A stretch of 64,000 nucleotides of DNA from Nostoc sp. ATCC 43529 (GTDB taxonomy: Bacteria > Cyanobacteriota > Cyanobacteriia > Cyanobacteriales > Nostocaceae), in NCBI GenBank assembly GCA_003326205.1, contig LWTK01000048.1, forward strand, positions 1-64,000, given 5' to 3'. Within the stretch, counting starts at the first letter, position 1. Every line of letters starts with the position of its first letter. A program made the position numbers and the translations under genes. The notes under the pieces were generated by a model. The model had not been told where the DNA came from. It did no database searches and saw only the letters and a list, made by a program, of their open reading frames with translations. Positions 35,634 to 45,353 of the stretch are shown here, piece by piece.

Positions 35634-36857
35634 TCAAGAAAAATTACTAACTTGCTGATTAAAAACCTCTACATTCGATTTATTTTTGTCAATGGATACA
35701 CTCGATGTCGGTAAATATTTTCGTACTATACTCATTACCTTATCAGCCACTACAGGTTTAGTAAGAAAATCTGTAGAACCGACCACCTTGGCACGAACTC
35801 GATCTAAAAGACCATCGCTGCCTGTTAATATAATCACTGGCGTATTGGCAAAGGCAGATATTCGTCGCAACTGAGTGCAGATTTCGTAACCACTGGCTAC
35901 TGGCATAATCAAATCCAAGAAAATCAAGTCTGGTTTGTCTTGAATCAGGGTTGGTAGAGCTTGTACTGCATCTTCAATTTTGACAAATCTTAGTCCGTTG
36001 GAAGTAATAATTTCCTCTAGCATTTTACAAACCTGGGGACTATCATCCACGCAGGCTACTAGTGGAACATTTGACTTCTTTGGTTGTGGCGTGACAGCTT
36101 TATTGTTGACCTCAGTCAGTACTAAAGGTAAGTCGGGTACTTCCACCAATTCAATGATTCCTTTCAGAATATAAGGAAGCAGCGAACGGCTTAGTGGTAG
36201 TACACTTTGCTTCATTTTCACGGACAAATCTCGGAGAGTAAATTTGCCGTTGATTAAATTGACAAAGTTTTTGTAGACAGATGGACTTACTATTTGCTGG
36301 AGTTGTTCTGGTCGTCGCAGAACAGGTGCCAAGTCAGGAGAAAAATTTGCTAACCCAGCTTCTGACCACATTTTCCACGAGTCTTGCATATGTTTGACAG
36401 ACATTTCTGCACTCGTGAAATTTATTGGCGTTTCTAAAATAACCTCTTGGCTACGATTGCAAGTGATAGAAGCGAAATTTGCTTGCAGAGCTAGGTCAAA
36501 TAATAGTTCTGCTATAGTGTTTTCGGCAATAGATTGAATCTGTTCCCTCTGGATTTTCTGTTTTTTATGGAGGATTTCTATTAGGCGATAATCCCAGTAA
36601 TCTATTGACACATCTTGGGAGCGCAACTGTAATTTATCAACGTCAATCTGGGGACAATTTTGAACCATATGTCTACGCCAGCGCCGAAAGGGATGAGTTC
36701 CTCCTGTTGCCCAAACTATGCGTCCTAAGCGATAGTAAAAAGCCCATTGGCTGCCCTTTGAACTTTTAATATTTAATTTGCCATTGTATTGTAGTTGAGT
36801 ACAAGTTTTAAATTCATTCATTAAGTTATTTGAAATTATCACTTCCGGGTGGGTCAT
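35634..36857 (-). CDS. pixG: PatA/PixG-family response regulator (PATAN + receiver)
   Basis: 407 residues. The N-terminal DUF4388-like/PATAN region (about 1-250) begins FKTCTQLQYNGKLNIKSSKGSQWAFYYRLGRIVWATGG. The C-terminal receiver (about 265-385) has VACVDDSPQVCKML, LIFLDLIMPVASG and DFLTKPVV. Such proteins are PixG in phototaxis loci and PatA in heterocyst patterning; the adjacent pixH-I-J-L genes favour PixG. AAAGGA precedes the ATG. Confidence 0.88.
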   Translation of the reverse strand: MTHPEVIISNNLMNEFKTCTQLQYNGKLNIKSSKGSQWAFYYRLGRIVWATGGTHPFRRWRRHMVQNCPQIDVDKLQLRSQDVSIDYWDYRLIEILHKKQKIQREQIQSIAENTIAELLFDLALQANFASITCNRSQEVILETPINFTSAEMSVKHMQDSWKMWSEAGLANFSPDLAPVLRRPEQLQQIVSPSVYKNFVNLINGKFTLRDLSVKMKQSVLPLSRSLLPYILKGIIELVEVPDLPLVLTEVNNKAVTPQPKKSNVPLVACVDDSPQVCKMLEEIITSNGLRFVKIEDAVQALPTLIQDKPDLIFLDLIMPVASGYEICTQLRRISAFANTPVIILTGSDGLLDRVRAKVVGSTDFLTKPVVADKVMSIVRKYLPTSSVSIDKNKSNVEVFNQQVSNFS

Positions 36858-37380
36858 ATTTTGTTCCTTTTATTAAAAAGCTAGCTCTTGAAAAACCCAC
36901 ACTAGCTATATAGTGGTCAGGAGATATGTCAATAATTGCAAATATATTGATTACATGACAGACTAAATCAAAATTATTAAAAACAGGGTAAATGAAGAAT
37001 ATAGTAACAGTATTAGTAGTAAATGATTTATTTTGCAGAGGTTTAAGATCGCCATACTTGGTTTTTCTGCTAATATTTCATCACTCAACTGAGTTGCTAT
37101 AGCCTACATCACTAAAATTATTTCAGTATCGATAGTTTATTTTAATGATTATCACACCAAAACATATCCGTACAAGTTCTGAATTATTGTTCAAAAAAAT
37201 AGCGTTTTCTATTCCCGATATTTTTCATATTGATTCTGATTATCAAGAGAATATAATAAGAAACATTTACTAAAATCAACAAATATTAATATATTATAAA
37301 GAGTCTGCGATCGCTGTTATTTTATCGCTGATATTTGGCAGCTATCCTAACAATTAGAAAAGCAATCTAAGATTATGGAG

Positions 37381-37436
37381 TGGGCACTGCTTACGGTTCG
37401 CTCAAACCCTGATTCTCACTTTGTAAACAGTGCCCC
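37381..37436. repeat. Inverted repeat downstream of murQ
   Basis: GGGCACTG (37383-37390) and CAGTGCCC (about 37427-37434) form an 8-bp inverted repeat about 50 bp past the murQ stop. It may end murQ transcription but lacks a T run. The remaining 36858-37380 stretch is AT-rich with no gene seen. Confidence 0.4.
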
Positions 37437-37483
37437 CTGTCGGATTATTAAAAGTGGTGCTAGCTGTTAGTATACAGCAATTA

Positions 37484-38410
37484 TCAGGTTTGATTGTGGT
37501 TTTTGTGGCTGACCACAGCTGCCCTGAGATTACCTTGGTGTTGAGAAAGAAGCCGATCGCCCTCCTCTTTTTCTAAACCAGTCCAGTGCATTAATAGAGC
37601 TAGCTTTACCCACTTACCACTACGTTCTAATAAAAAACCAGCAGCTTCCCGGCTTAAACCTGTGAGGTCTTGTAAGATTCGCAAAGCGCGATCGCGTAAT
37701 TTTTGATTTGTGACCGCCACATCCACCATACGATTGCCGTAAACTTTGCCCAGCTTGACCATCACCCCAGTGGAAAGGATATTTAAAGCTAATTTTGTAG
37801 CGGTACCAGCTTTGAGGCGAGTTGAACCAGCAACGATTTCTGGCCCTGTTAATAGGCGAATGTCAATATCGGCATCAAAGTAAACTTGTTCAGCTGGAAC
37901 GCAGGCGATAAAAATAGTTGCGGCTCCGCGCTGACGAGCTGCATTCAGGGCACCGTGGACGTATGGCGTTGTCCCACCGGCTGTGATACCAACTACCACA
38001 TCTAACTGTGTAATGTGGCGTCCTGCGATCGCAGTTTCACCATCTTCGATGCTGTCTTCTAAATCCTCAGAACTGCGTACCAGGGCACCAGCGCCACCAG
38101 CGATAATTCCCTGTACCAACTCTGGAGGCGTACAAAAAGTAGGGGGACACTCGGCAGCATCTAATACCCCTAACCTACCACTTGTACCCGCACCAACATA
38201 AAATAAGCGTCCTCCTTGGTGCAAACGCTCTGCGGTGCGTTCAATGGCTTGTGCCAACTCAACTTTCGCCGCTGCAACTGCCGCAACTGCCTTTTGATCT
38301 TCGTTATTAAACAGCTCCACCAATTCCAGAGAACTCAGCTGGTCTAGGTTCAGACTGTTCGGATTTACTAGTTCAGTTAAAAGATGCCCGCGTTCCTGTA
38401 AGTTTGTCAT
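37484..38410 (-). CDS. murQ: N-acetylmuramic acid 6-phosphate etherase
   Basis: 308 residues. MurQ cleaves the lactyl ether of MurNAc-6-phosphate to GlcNAc-6-phosphate and lactate in cell-wall recycling. The SIS domain has RLFYVGAGTSGRLGVLDAAECPPTFCTPPE and GITAGGTTPYVHGAL; EIVAGSTRLKAGTATKLALN is the family signature. AGGGGAC precedes the ATG. Heptamer repeats separate it from the DUF3110 gene. No MurNAc transporter or kinase is adjacent. Confidence 0.96.
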   Translation of the reverse strand: MTNLQERGHLLTELVNPNSLNLDQLSSLELVELFNNEDQKAVAAVAAAKVELAQAIERTAERLHQGGRLFYVGAGTSGRLGVLDAAECPPTFCTPPELVQGIIAGGAGALVRSSEDLEDSIEDGETAIAGRHITQLDVVVGITAGGTTPYVHGALNAARQRGAATIFIACVPAEQVYFDADIDIRLLTGPEIVAGSTRLKAGTATKLALNILSTGVMVKLGKVYGNRMVDVAVTNQKLRDRALRILQDLTGLSREAAGFLLERSGKWVKLALLMHWTGLEKEEGDRLLSQHQGNLRAAVVSHKNHNQT

Positions 38411-38465
38411 TTGTCCCCTTGTTATTAGTCATTAGTCATTAGTCATTAGCCCAATGCCCAATGCC
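38411..38465. repeat. STRR heptamers (ATTAGTC, then CCAATGC)
   Basis: Four ATTAGTC units followed by three CCAATGC-type units between the DUF3110 gene and murQ, the same family as 12155-12205. Confidence 0.75.
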
Positions 38466-38468
38466 CAA

Positions 38469-38903
38469 TTACAATAATCCTTCCAATTGGCGACGAATTT
38501 TGTCTAATTCTGAATTAGACAATTCTGGTTCTTCTGATGGCTCCTGGTTGGAATCCAAGAAGTCCTCAGGAATATCCTCTTTCTGGACATCTGGTTGCCA
38601 GTCGGTTTCTTCAACGTTAACTTCTGGCGGGGTGACAACTAAATTACTGTTTTCTGGGACGATTTCCCAGTCATATCCGGCACTTTCGCAAAATTGTTGG
38701 ATTTCCTCAGCATCGATCGCCTCTGGAGTAGGTGTGGGGAAATCTTGAGCTTCCAGCAACAGTGCATAGCGCGTGGCGTCGTCTTCTGACTCGAACATCA
38801 GAATTGTGTTGCGTAGCTTGCCGCCGTAGGCATCGCCCTTGCGAATTGTGTGAATCCCCTCATTTTCGGTTCCAGCATTAAACATTAACACAAAAACACG
38901 CAT
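38469..38903 (-). CDS. DUF3110 domain protein
   Basis: 144 residues. The N-terminal half (1-85) is a DUF3110 domain (MRVFVLMFNAGTENEGIHTI, TILMFESEDDATRYALLLEAQDFP). The C-terminal half is very acidic and probably disordered (EETDWQPDVQKEDIPEDFLD). DUF3110 is nearly confined to cyanobacteria and plastids; no role is established. Upstream of murQ on the same strand, 58 bp after this stop. Confidence 0.85.
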   Translation of the reverse strand: MRVFVLMFNAGTENEGIHTIRKGDAYGGKLRNTILMFESEDDATRYALLLEAQDFPTPTPEAIDAEEIQQFCESAGYDWEIVPENSNLVVTPPEVNVEETDWQPDVQKEDIPEDFLDSNQEPSEEPELSNSELDKIRRQLEGLL

Positions 38904-39180
38904 AAATGTAATTATCTATGATTTTCAGATCTAGATCTATTTATATTAAAGTTCTAGGTTGTGCATCAGGGAAAGTCACACTTAGAATTTTCACTTTATT
39001 GAGATTTTCCTGAAAACGCCAACATCATTCAGCATAAGTATTGGATCGAGCAAATGCCGTAACTTAACCCATGAGGTCTTAGGGTCAGTTAACGTATCCT
39101 GGAAATGGCATACTGAATCAATGTGCCAGTTAATGCTTGTGCGTCCTCGCTGCATCCGGCAATTAATACAGTGAAAGGAA

Positions 39181-42100
39181 ATGACTAAATCTCCCAATCA
39201 AGATCGTTACTCCCCCTCTCCGATTCGTCAGCGTCTGTGGTTGCTGGTGTTGAGTCGCGGTGGCATTGCTTTGGGTGGAATTTTGCTGATTGGAATTGTC
39301 GGCGGTATTTGGCGGTTGTGGATTTTTGTCCAAAAAGAGTTAACGCCTTTGGCACAGCAAAGTCTCACTACAACACTCAACCGTCCAGTAGAACTCGGAA
39401 GAGTCACACAATTTTCCTTGACGGGAGTGCAGTTTGGTGGTTCAGCAATCCCAGCCACACCCACAGATCCAGATCGAGCTACAGTCGAATCTGTGGAAGT
39501 GACTTTTGACCTCTTGCAGTTAATTTTTAACCGCCACCTCAAGCTAGATGTTACCTTAGTTAATCCAGATATTTACATCGAACAGGATAACCAAGGGCGC
39601 TGGGTTTCCACTGAAATCGCATCATCAGGTGAAGGCGGCGTTATTAAAACGGATTTGGATAAACTGCGGTTTCGCAATGCCAAGTTGGCGTTAATGCCGC
39701 AGAAGAGGGATGGGGAGACAAGGAGAGAAGTTGGAGCGGAGGTTTCCTCCGATCCAAACTTCGGAGGACAAGGGGACAAGGGGACAGGGGGACAAAGGAA
39801 CGCGGGGACAGGGGGACGGGGGGACAAAGAGAATAACTCCTCACTCTTAACTCCTAACTCCTCACTCAACACTCAACACTCTCCCGTATCATTTTCCGAC
39901 CTGAGTGGATCTGCTCAACTTTTAGCAAACAACCAGCTGATCCGGTTGGAAGTCCGGGGTCAAGCAGACAGTGGTGGCAGTATTTCTATTCAGGGAGAGA
40001 CCCGTTCTAAGGCATTAGCAGGAAATTTGCAGTTGCGAGTACAAAATTTCCTGGCTGCGGATATTACTCGTCTGATTGAGTTACCAGTGAATTTACAAGC
40101 GGGTCGAGTTAATGGTGACTTGTTAGTTCAGTTGACACCACAACAGCCGACTTTACTGTTTGGCAGTGCTGCTGTACAAGGGGTAACGGTTGAATTGCCG
40201 AAAGTGCCGCAATTGTTGAGCAATAGCCAAGGAAACCTCCGTTTCCAGGGAACCCAATTGCAGTTAGATAATGTTACTAGCAATTATGGCAAAATTCCTT
40301 TGGTGGCTAAGGGAATCATTGACACTCAAGCAGGCTTCAACTTGGCAGCGCGTGTAAATGCGGTGAGTTTGGTCAATGCTCAAGAAACTCTCAAGGTAAA
40401 ACTACCTGTACCTGTAGCTGGACAAGTACAAGCAGATTTGCAGATTACTGGATCGACTAAAGAGCCAATTCTCTCAGGCAAAGTTGCCACGATCCAAACT
40501 GCTCGGATTGACAAGCTCGATTTTAATAGTATTAGTAGTAAATTTCAGCTTGTTACTAGTTCGTCTTTAATTACTCTCAAAGATATTCAAGGGTTCGCGA
40601 AAGTCGGCGGTCAGATTACAGGGGCTGGCACAATTGCAATTGGTAAAAATCCGCGACTGGATTTGAATTTTGCAGCTAAGAACGTTCCAGGGGATGCGAT
40701 CGCTAAAGTTTACGAAACAACGCCCAATTTCCAAATTGGTAATCTCTCCGCTACAGCCCAACTATTTGGCGCTGTTACCAATGTCCAGACTGTGGTACAG
40801 TTTCAAGCGCCTAACGGAACTTATCCGGGAACTGGGGAAGTGGCCATCGCTCCCAATCGTACCGTCTCTTTCCGCAATGTCGCTCTGAATGTCGGTGGTG
40901 GTACAGTCCGGGCTACTGGTAGTTACGCCAATGAGCGTTGGCAAGCTGTTGCTGTGGCTTCTAGGGTGCAGGTGCAACGTTTTGTAGACACAAATCAACT
41001 GCAAAATGTCTCTTTGGCAGGGGCACAATTCAATGGCCGTCTCATCCTCTCAGGTAGCACAGCACCATTTGAAATTGCCACAATTCGCACTGAAGGTGCA
41101 GCAGTAAACATTGGTGGCGGTACAGTTGCAGTTTCTAATATCCAACTCCAAAACCAAAATTTCTCTGCTCAACTTGTAGCTAATAATGTGCGGCTGGGAC
41201 AAATATTGAAACAATCTCCCCCAGCTTTAAATAATCCTTTGGCGGGTACGTTTCAAATCGCAGGCAACACAGATAATTTCAGCCTAAAAACTCTGCGTGG
41301 CACTGGTGAAGGTCGCCTCACAATTGGCGGTGGTACTGTTACAGCAAAAAATATCCAACTTGTTGATGGTTTATATCAGGCGCAAGTCCAAGCGAAGAAT
41401 GTACCAGTGCAGCAGTTAGCAGCAGTACCAAAGCAGTTTCAAGGTAGGTTAAGTGGTGAAGTGGATGTGGCGGGTTCTGTTGAATCTTTCCAACCGCAAG
41501 CCATACTCGCCAGCGGTCAAGCACGGATAAATGTTGGGCGCGGGATAATTACAGCCTCTAATATCCAACTTGTTAATGGTGCATACCAAGCGCAAATCCA
41601 GGCTAACAATGTACCTGTGCGACAGTTGGCAGCAGTACCACCGCAGTTTCAAGGAGCGTTAAATGGTCAGTTCAACGTTGCGGGATTAGTTGATTCTTTT
41701 GAACCAAAAGCAATCCAAGCCAACGGCCAGGCGCTAATAAATGTTGGCGGTGGAACGATCGCAGCTTCTAATATCCAAGTGGGTAATGGTGTATACCAAG
41801 CACAAGTCCGGGCAAATAACGTACCGTTGCAGCAGTTGGCAGCAGTACCACCACAATTGCGAGGAACCTTAACTGGTCAAGCCAACGTCGCGGGTTCTGT
41901 TGAGTCCTTTCAACCGCAAACAATCCAAGCGGTTGGCCAGGGACAAATCAATGTTGCTGGCGGAACGATCGCAGCTTCTAATATTCAAGTGGCGAATGGT
42001 CGCTATCAAGGAATTATTGATGCTTCCGGTGTGGAATTAAGTCGGTTAAATCAACAATTGCGCGGTCAATTTGGCGGCAAGTTGCAATTAGCTGGTACGC

Positions 42101-45100
42101 TGGCATCCTCTCAATTAGCTAATGTGCGTGCTGCTGGACAGGTGCAGTTATCCCAAGGTATCCCAGGTCTTGAACGACCGCTGACAGCTGCGATCGCTTG
42201 GAATGGTGAAAGGCTAACCATTGAGCAAGCAACTGCCCCAGGTTTAAATGTTACTGGTAGCATATTAGCCAACGCCAAACAACCAGGTATACCGGAAATT
42301 ACTGCTCTAAATCTGAATATCCAAGCCGAGAATTACGACTTAAAACAGTTACCCGTGAATCTTCCGAATCAGGTTGCGGTGGCGGGGAGAATAGATTTTA
42401 ACGGACAAGTTACTGGCAAGTTACCTCTGCCAAATGTAGTGGGGCAAATTAATTTACGAGACTTTGTTGTTCAAGATATTGCCTTTGAGCCGCTGTTAAC
42501 TGGAAATATCAACACAGCACAGGGACGCGGGTCGAGTTTGAATTTAGCAGGAAATAGAGATCGCTTGGCTTTCAATTTAGATGCCAATAATCGCCCTTCA
42601 TCATTTTTAGTAAAATGGCAGGAAGCATCGGCATCGGGTAATGTTCGAGGAAATGATTGGGCACTCAAAGTCGCAAATTTCCCCTTACAAATTTTGAATT
42701 TGGCACCACCACCAAGTACTCGTCTCGGTACTGGAAAAATAGCTGGATTGTTAACAGGGGATTTGGTTTTTAATCAAGAGACATTTGCAACCAATGGAAA
42801 TTTAGCGATCGCCAACCCAGAAATTGGACTTTTAAAGGGCGATCGTTTAGCGGCTCAATTCCGTTACAGTAATGGTAACGCCACTCTAACTAGTAGCCAA
42901 TTTATCAAAGGTAACAGTAGTTATACTGCCGTTGGTACTTTTGCTCAAACCGCTCAAGGCCCCCAACTAAAAGGTAAACTCAATGTCAACCAGGGCAAAA
43001 TCGAAGATGTTCTGGCTGTAGCGCAGGTCTTTGATTTACAGGATTTACAAGGTGGTTCAGATCCAAACTACGGCACAGCAGCGGATCTGGCCACCAATCC
43101 CCAAGGCTGGCCAAATCAGCCTTTATTGAACCAACTCCAGCGATTTTCTGAAATTGAAGCCTTGGTAGCAGAACAGGAACAAGAACGACTTGATTCCAGT
43201 CCCATACCGGATTTAGCCGACTTAAAAGGCACTTTCAACGGGGAAGTAGCTCTAGATACAGCTACTAGCAATGGATTGGCAGTGCAATTTAATTTGAATG
43301 GAGAAAACTTTGCCTGGGGTAAAAAAGAAGAACGCAGTCGTTATTATACTGCCGAAAAATTGATTGCCGAAGGTAACTTTGAAAATGGTGTTTTGAGTTT
43401 GCGACCTTTACGCATCGAATCTCAGAACAGGCTGATTGCCTTTACAGGTAACATTGGTGGTGATGAACAATCTGGTCAATTGCGGGTGAATAATTTTCCC
43501 GTACAAGTCTTGAATAATTTTGTGAAATTGCCAGTTGGCATTACAGGTAATGTGAACGCTACAGCAGCTTTAGCAGGCAGTATTGGAAATCCCCAAGCCA
43601 GAGGGGAATTGCAAATTACAGAAGGAACATTGAATCAGAACCCAATACAATTAGCAACCGCAAGTTTCAGCTATGCCAACGGACGCTTAAACTTTGGTAG
43701 TACTGTTGCAGTTAACGGGCCGCAACCTGTGGATATTACTGGCAGCATACCTTATAAATTGCCTTTTGCAACGGTGGCACCAGACAGCGACCAAATCAGT
43801 TTGGATATGAAGTTAGAAAACGAAGGATTAGGACTGTTAAACGCATTGACTAATCAAGTGATGTTTGAAAAAGGTGAAGGACAAGTAGACCTGAAGGTGC
43901 GCGGAACATTACAACAACCAGAGGTAGATGGAATTGCCACTGTTAATAATGCGACTTTTTCAGCCCAAGCTTTGCCGGGTAAACTCAGACGTGTTACAGG
44001 CAAAGTGTTGTTTAATTTTGACCGCATCTTAGTAGAAAATCTTCAAGGTAGATTTAGCCGAGGAAAGGTAGAAGTTGCTGGAGAAATTCCCATCTTTAAC
44101 AATGAAAAAGTGGCTATCAACAATCCTCTGACCATTAATCTCGAACAGCTAACACTGAATCTTAAAGGACTTTACCAAGGAGGTGCTAGCGGTAATTTGC
44201 AAATTACTGGTTCTGCGCTCAACCCCCTAATAGGCGGTAGAGTAGATTTATTTGACGGTCAGGTGTTGCTAGCAGAATCTACCGACACCGATACATCTGC
44301 AAATGATAGTGGTCTTGGTTTGTCATCCACAAAAGCTAATAAGCAGAATCAAAAGCAAATTCCAGCCTTGCCCTCAGGCATTGCCAGATTTAATAATCTA
44401 GATTTAGAACTAGGTAAAAACGTCCAAATTACCCGTCCACCTATTCTTAGCTTCCGCGCCAGTGGTAATCTCATAGTCAACGGCTCAATCAATCAGCCCG
44501 TACCCGATGGTACTATCCAATTAGAAAAAGGTGGAGTGAATTTATTTACTACTCAATTTAACCTTGTTCGTGGGTATAAACATACTGCAACTTTTAGTCC
44601 CTCCCAACCCCGCGATCCTAACTTGGATATTCGGCTATTTGCTAAGGTACTAGATGTAACTCAAGGTAATGATTTCACCCGAATAAACACCACAGGTTTA
44701 TCAGGCTTAGAAAGCGTTCGAGTGGAAGCTACTATTAACGGTCTCGCCAGTAAGCTAAATGAAAATCTAGAACTTACCAGCAGTCCATCACGCAGTCAAA
44801 CCGAAATTGTTGCTCTTTTGGGAGGTGGGTTTGTAGACACCCAAGGACGTGGCGACAGTACTTTGGGTTTAATTAACATCGCAGGCTCAGCTGTGTTCAA
44901 CAATTTTCAATCAACTTTTAATCAGATTGGTAGTACCTTTGGTCTAAGCGAACTGCGGATATTTCCTACCATTATCTCTGAAAATCCTGAAGCGGGGAGA
45001 AGCAATTCAACTTTGGAATTAGCAGCCGAAGCTGGAGTTGATATTACTTCTAAGATATCCTTTTCTAGCATCAAAATTTTAACGACAAATGACCCCTTCC

Positions 45101-45204
45101 AATGGGGGCTTAATTACAGGATAAACGATGAATTTCGTGTCCGTGCTTCCACTAATTTAACCGATGATAGCCGTGCCGTAGTCGAGTATCAAACACGGTT
45201 TTAG
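39181..45204 (+). CDS. tamB: TamB-like envelope protein (DUF490), very long
   Basis: 2007 residues. One N-terminal helix (about 20-45, LVLSRGGIALGGILLIGIVGGIWRLW) anchors a huge beta-rich periplasmic part ending in the TamB/DUF490 domain (about 1600-2007), whose C-terminus DDSRAVVEYQTRF is typical. TamB-type proteins bridge inner and outer membranes and move lipids or help outer-membrane assembly. Two oddities: residues about 176-235 are encoded by intergenic-type repeat DNA, and residues about 709-985 are four copies of a 70-residue unit. AAAGGA precedes the ATG. Confidence 0.93.
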   Translation: MTKSPNQDRYSPSPIRQRLWLLVLSRGGIALGGILLIGIVGGIWRLWIFVQKELTPLAQQSLTTTLNRPVELGRVTQFSLTGVQFGGSAIPATPTDPDRATVESVEVTFDLLQLIFNRHLKLDVTLVNPDIYIEQDNQGRWVSTEIASSGEGGVIKTDLDKLRFRNAKLALMPQKRDGETRREVGAEVSSDPNFGGQGDKGTGGQRNAGTGGRGDKENNSSLLTPNSSLNTQHSPVSFSDLSGSAQLLANNQLIRLEVRGQADSGGSISIQGETRSKALAGNLQLRVQNFLAADITRLIELPVNLQAGRVNGDLLVQLTPQQPTLLFGSAAVQGVTVELPKVPQLLSNSQGNLRFQGTQLQLDNVTSNYGKIPLVAKGIIDTQAGFNLAARVNAVSLVNAQETLKVKLPVPVAGQVQADLQITGSTKEPILSGKVATIQTARIDKLDFNSISSKFQLVTSSSLITLKDIQGFAKVGGQITGAGTIAIGKNPRLDLNFAAKNVPGDAIAKVYETTPNFQIGNLSATAQLFGAVTNVQTVVQFQAPNGTYPGTGEVAIAPNRTVSFRNVALNVGGGTVRATGSYANERWQAVAVASRVQVQRFVDTNQLQNVSLAGAQFNGRLILSGSTAPFEIATIRTEGAAVNIGGGTVAVSNIQLQNQNFSAQLVANNVRLGQILKQSPPALNNPLAGTFQIAGNTDNFSLKTLRGTGEGRLTIGGGTVTAKNIQLVDGLYQAQVQAKNVPVQQLAAVPKQFQGRLSGEVDVAGSVESFQPQAILASGQARINVGRGIITASNIQLVNGAYQAQIQANNVPVRQLAAVPPQFQGALNGQFNVAGLVDSFEPKAIQANGQALINVGGGTIAASNIQVGNGVYQAQVRANNVPLQQLAAVPPQLRGTLTGQANVAGSVESFQPQTIQAVGQGQINVAGGTIAASNIQVANGRYQGIIDASGVELSRLNQQLRGQFGGKLQLAGTLASSQLANVRAAGQVQLSQGIPGLERPLTAAIAWNGERLTIEQATAPGLNVTGSILANAKQPGIPEITALNLNIQAENYDLKQLPVNLPNQVAVAGRIDFNGQVTGKLPLPNVVGQINLRDFVVQDIAFEPLLTGNINTAQGRGSSLNLAGNRDRLAFNLDANNRPSSFLVKWQEASASGNVRGNDWALKVANFPLQILNLAPPPSTRLGTGKIAGLLTGDLVFNQETFATNGNLAIANPEIGLLKGDRLAAQFRYSNGNATLTSSQFIKGNSSYTAVGTFAQTAQGPQLKGKLNVNQGKIEDVLAVAQVFDLQDLQGGSDPNYGTAADLATNPQGWPNQPLLNQLQRFSEIEALVAEQEQERLDSSPIPDLADLKGTFNGEVALDTATSNGLAVQFNLNGENFAWGKKEERSRYYTAEKLIAEGNFENGVLSLRPLRIESQNRLIAFTGNIGGDEQSGQLRVNNFPVQVLNNFVKLPVGITGNVNATAALAGSIGNPQARGELQITEGTLNQNPIQLATASFSYANGRLNFGSTVAVNGPQPVDITGSIPYKLPFATVAPDSDQISLDMKLENEGLGLLNALTNQVMFEKGEGQVDLKVRGTLQQPEVDGIATVNNATFSAQALPGKLRRVTGKVLFNFDRILVENLQGRFSRGKVEVAGEIPIFNNEKVAINNPLTINLEQLTLNLKGLYQGGASGNLQITGSALNPLIGGRVDLFDGQVLLAESTDTDTSANDSGLGLSSTKANKQNQKQIPALPSGIARFNNLDLELGKNVQITRPPILSFRASGNLIVNGSINQPVPDGTIQLEKGGVNLFTTQFNLVRGYKHTATFSPSQPRDPNLDIRLFAKVLDVTQGNDFTRINTTGLSGLESVRVEATINGLASKLNENLELTSSPSRSQTEIVALLGGGFVDTQGRGDSTLGLINIAGSAVFNNFQSTFNQIGSTFGLSELRIFPTIISENPEAGRSNSTLELAAEAGVDITSKISFSSIKILTTNDPFQWGLNYRINDEFRVRASTNLTDDSRAVVEYQTRF
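39706..39884 (+). repeat. Composite intergenic-type repeat embedded in the tamB frame
   Basis: GGGGAGACAAGGAGAGAAGT, a small hairpin, ACTTCGGAG, GGGGACA-type heptamers, then AACTCCT heptamers. The same building blocks in the same order fill the ilvA downstream gap (50903-51117). Here they add about 60 Gly/Thr/Ser/Asn-rich residues without a frameshift. Confidence 0.8.
41305..42135 (+). repeat. Four 210-bp tandem repeats within tamB
   Basis: Units begin near 41305, 41515, 41725 and 41935, each encoding about 70 residues of the form GQxxINVGGGTIxASNIQ...YQAQVxANNVPxQQLAAVPPQ...VAGSVESFQP. The last is partly diverged. Exact 210-bp spacing points to recent unequal duplication. Confidence 0.85.
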
Positions 45205-45225
45205 TTTAATTATCGCCAGCCTATA

Positions 45226-45351
45226 AGTAAGTAGACATAATTAAATGTAAGATTGGAGCTTTGTTCGTAGTAAGCGATTTATCGCTCTTAACAGACGTTT
45301 TAAGGACTAAAGTCCATACTACGAACTTTAGTTTAATTGAGTCTTTCTACT
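45226..45351. mobile_element. MITE family 1, copy 2 (126 bp, TA-flanked)
   Basis: Same length and nearly the same sequence as 7447-7572, with TA at 45224-45225 and 45352-45353. Its right end touches the stop codon of the ABC permease gene. Confidence 0.8.
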
Positions 45352-45353
45352 TA

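Noticed and set aside
35634..36857. Heterocyst pattern gene patA
   Set aside because: The PATAN-receiver layout fits PatA, but the adjacent pixH, pixI, pixJ and pixL genes make a phototaxis PixG role more likely.
39573..39872. Minus-strand proline-rich frame inside tamB
   Set aside because: It is the complement of the embedded repeat; similar PPVPLSPCP-type frames occur wherever this repeat lies.
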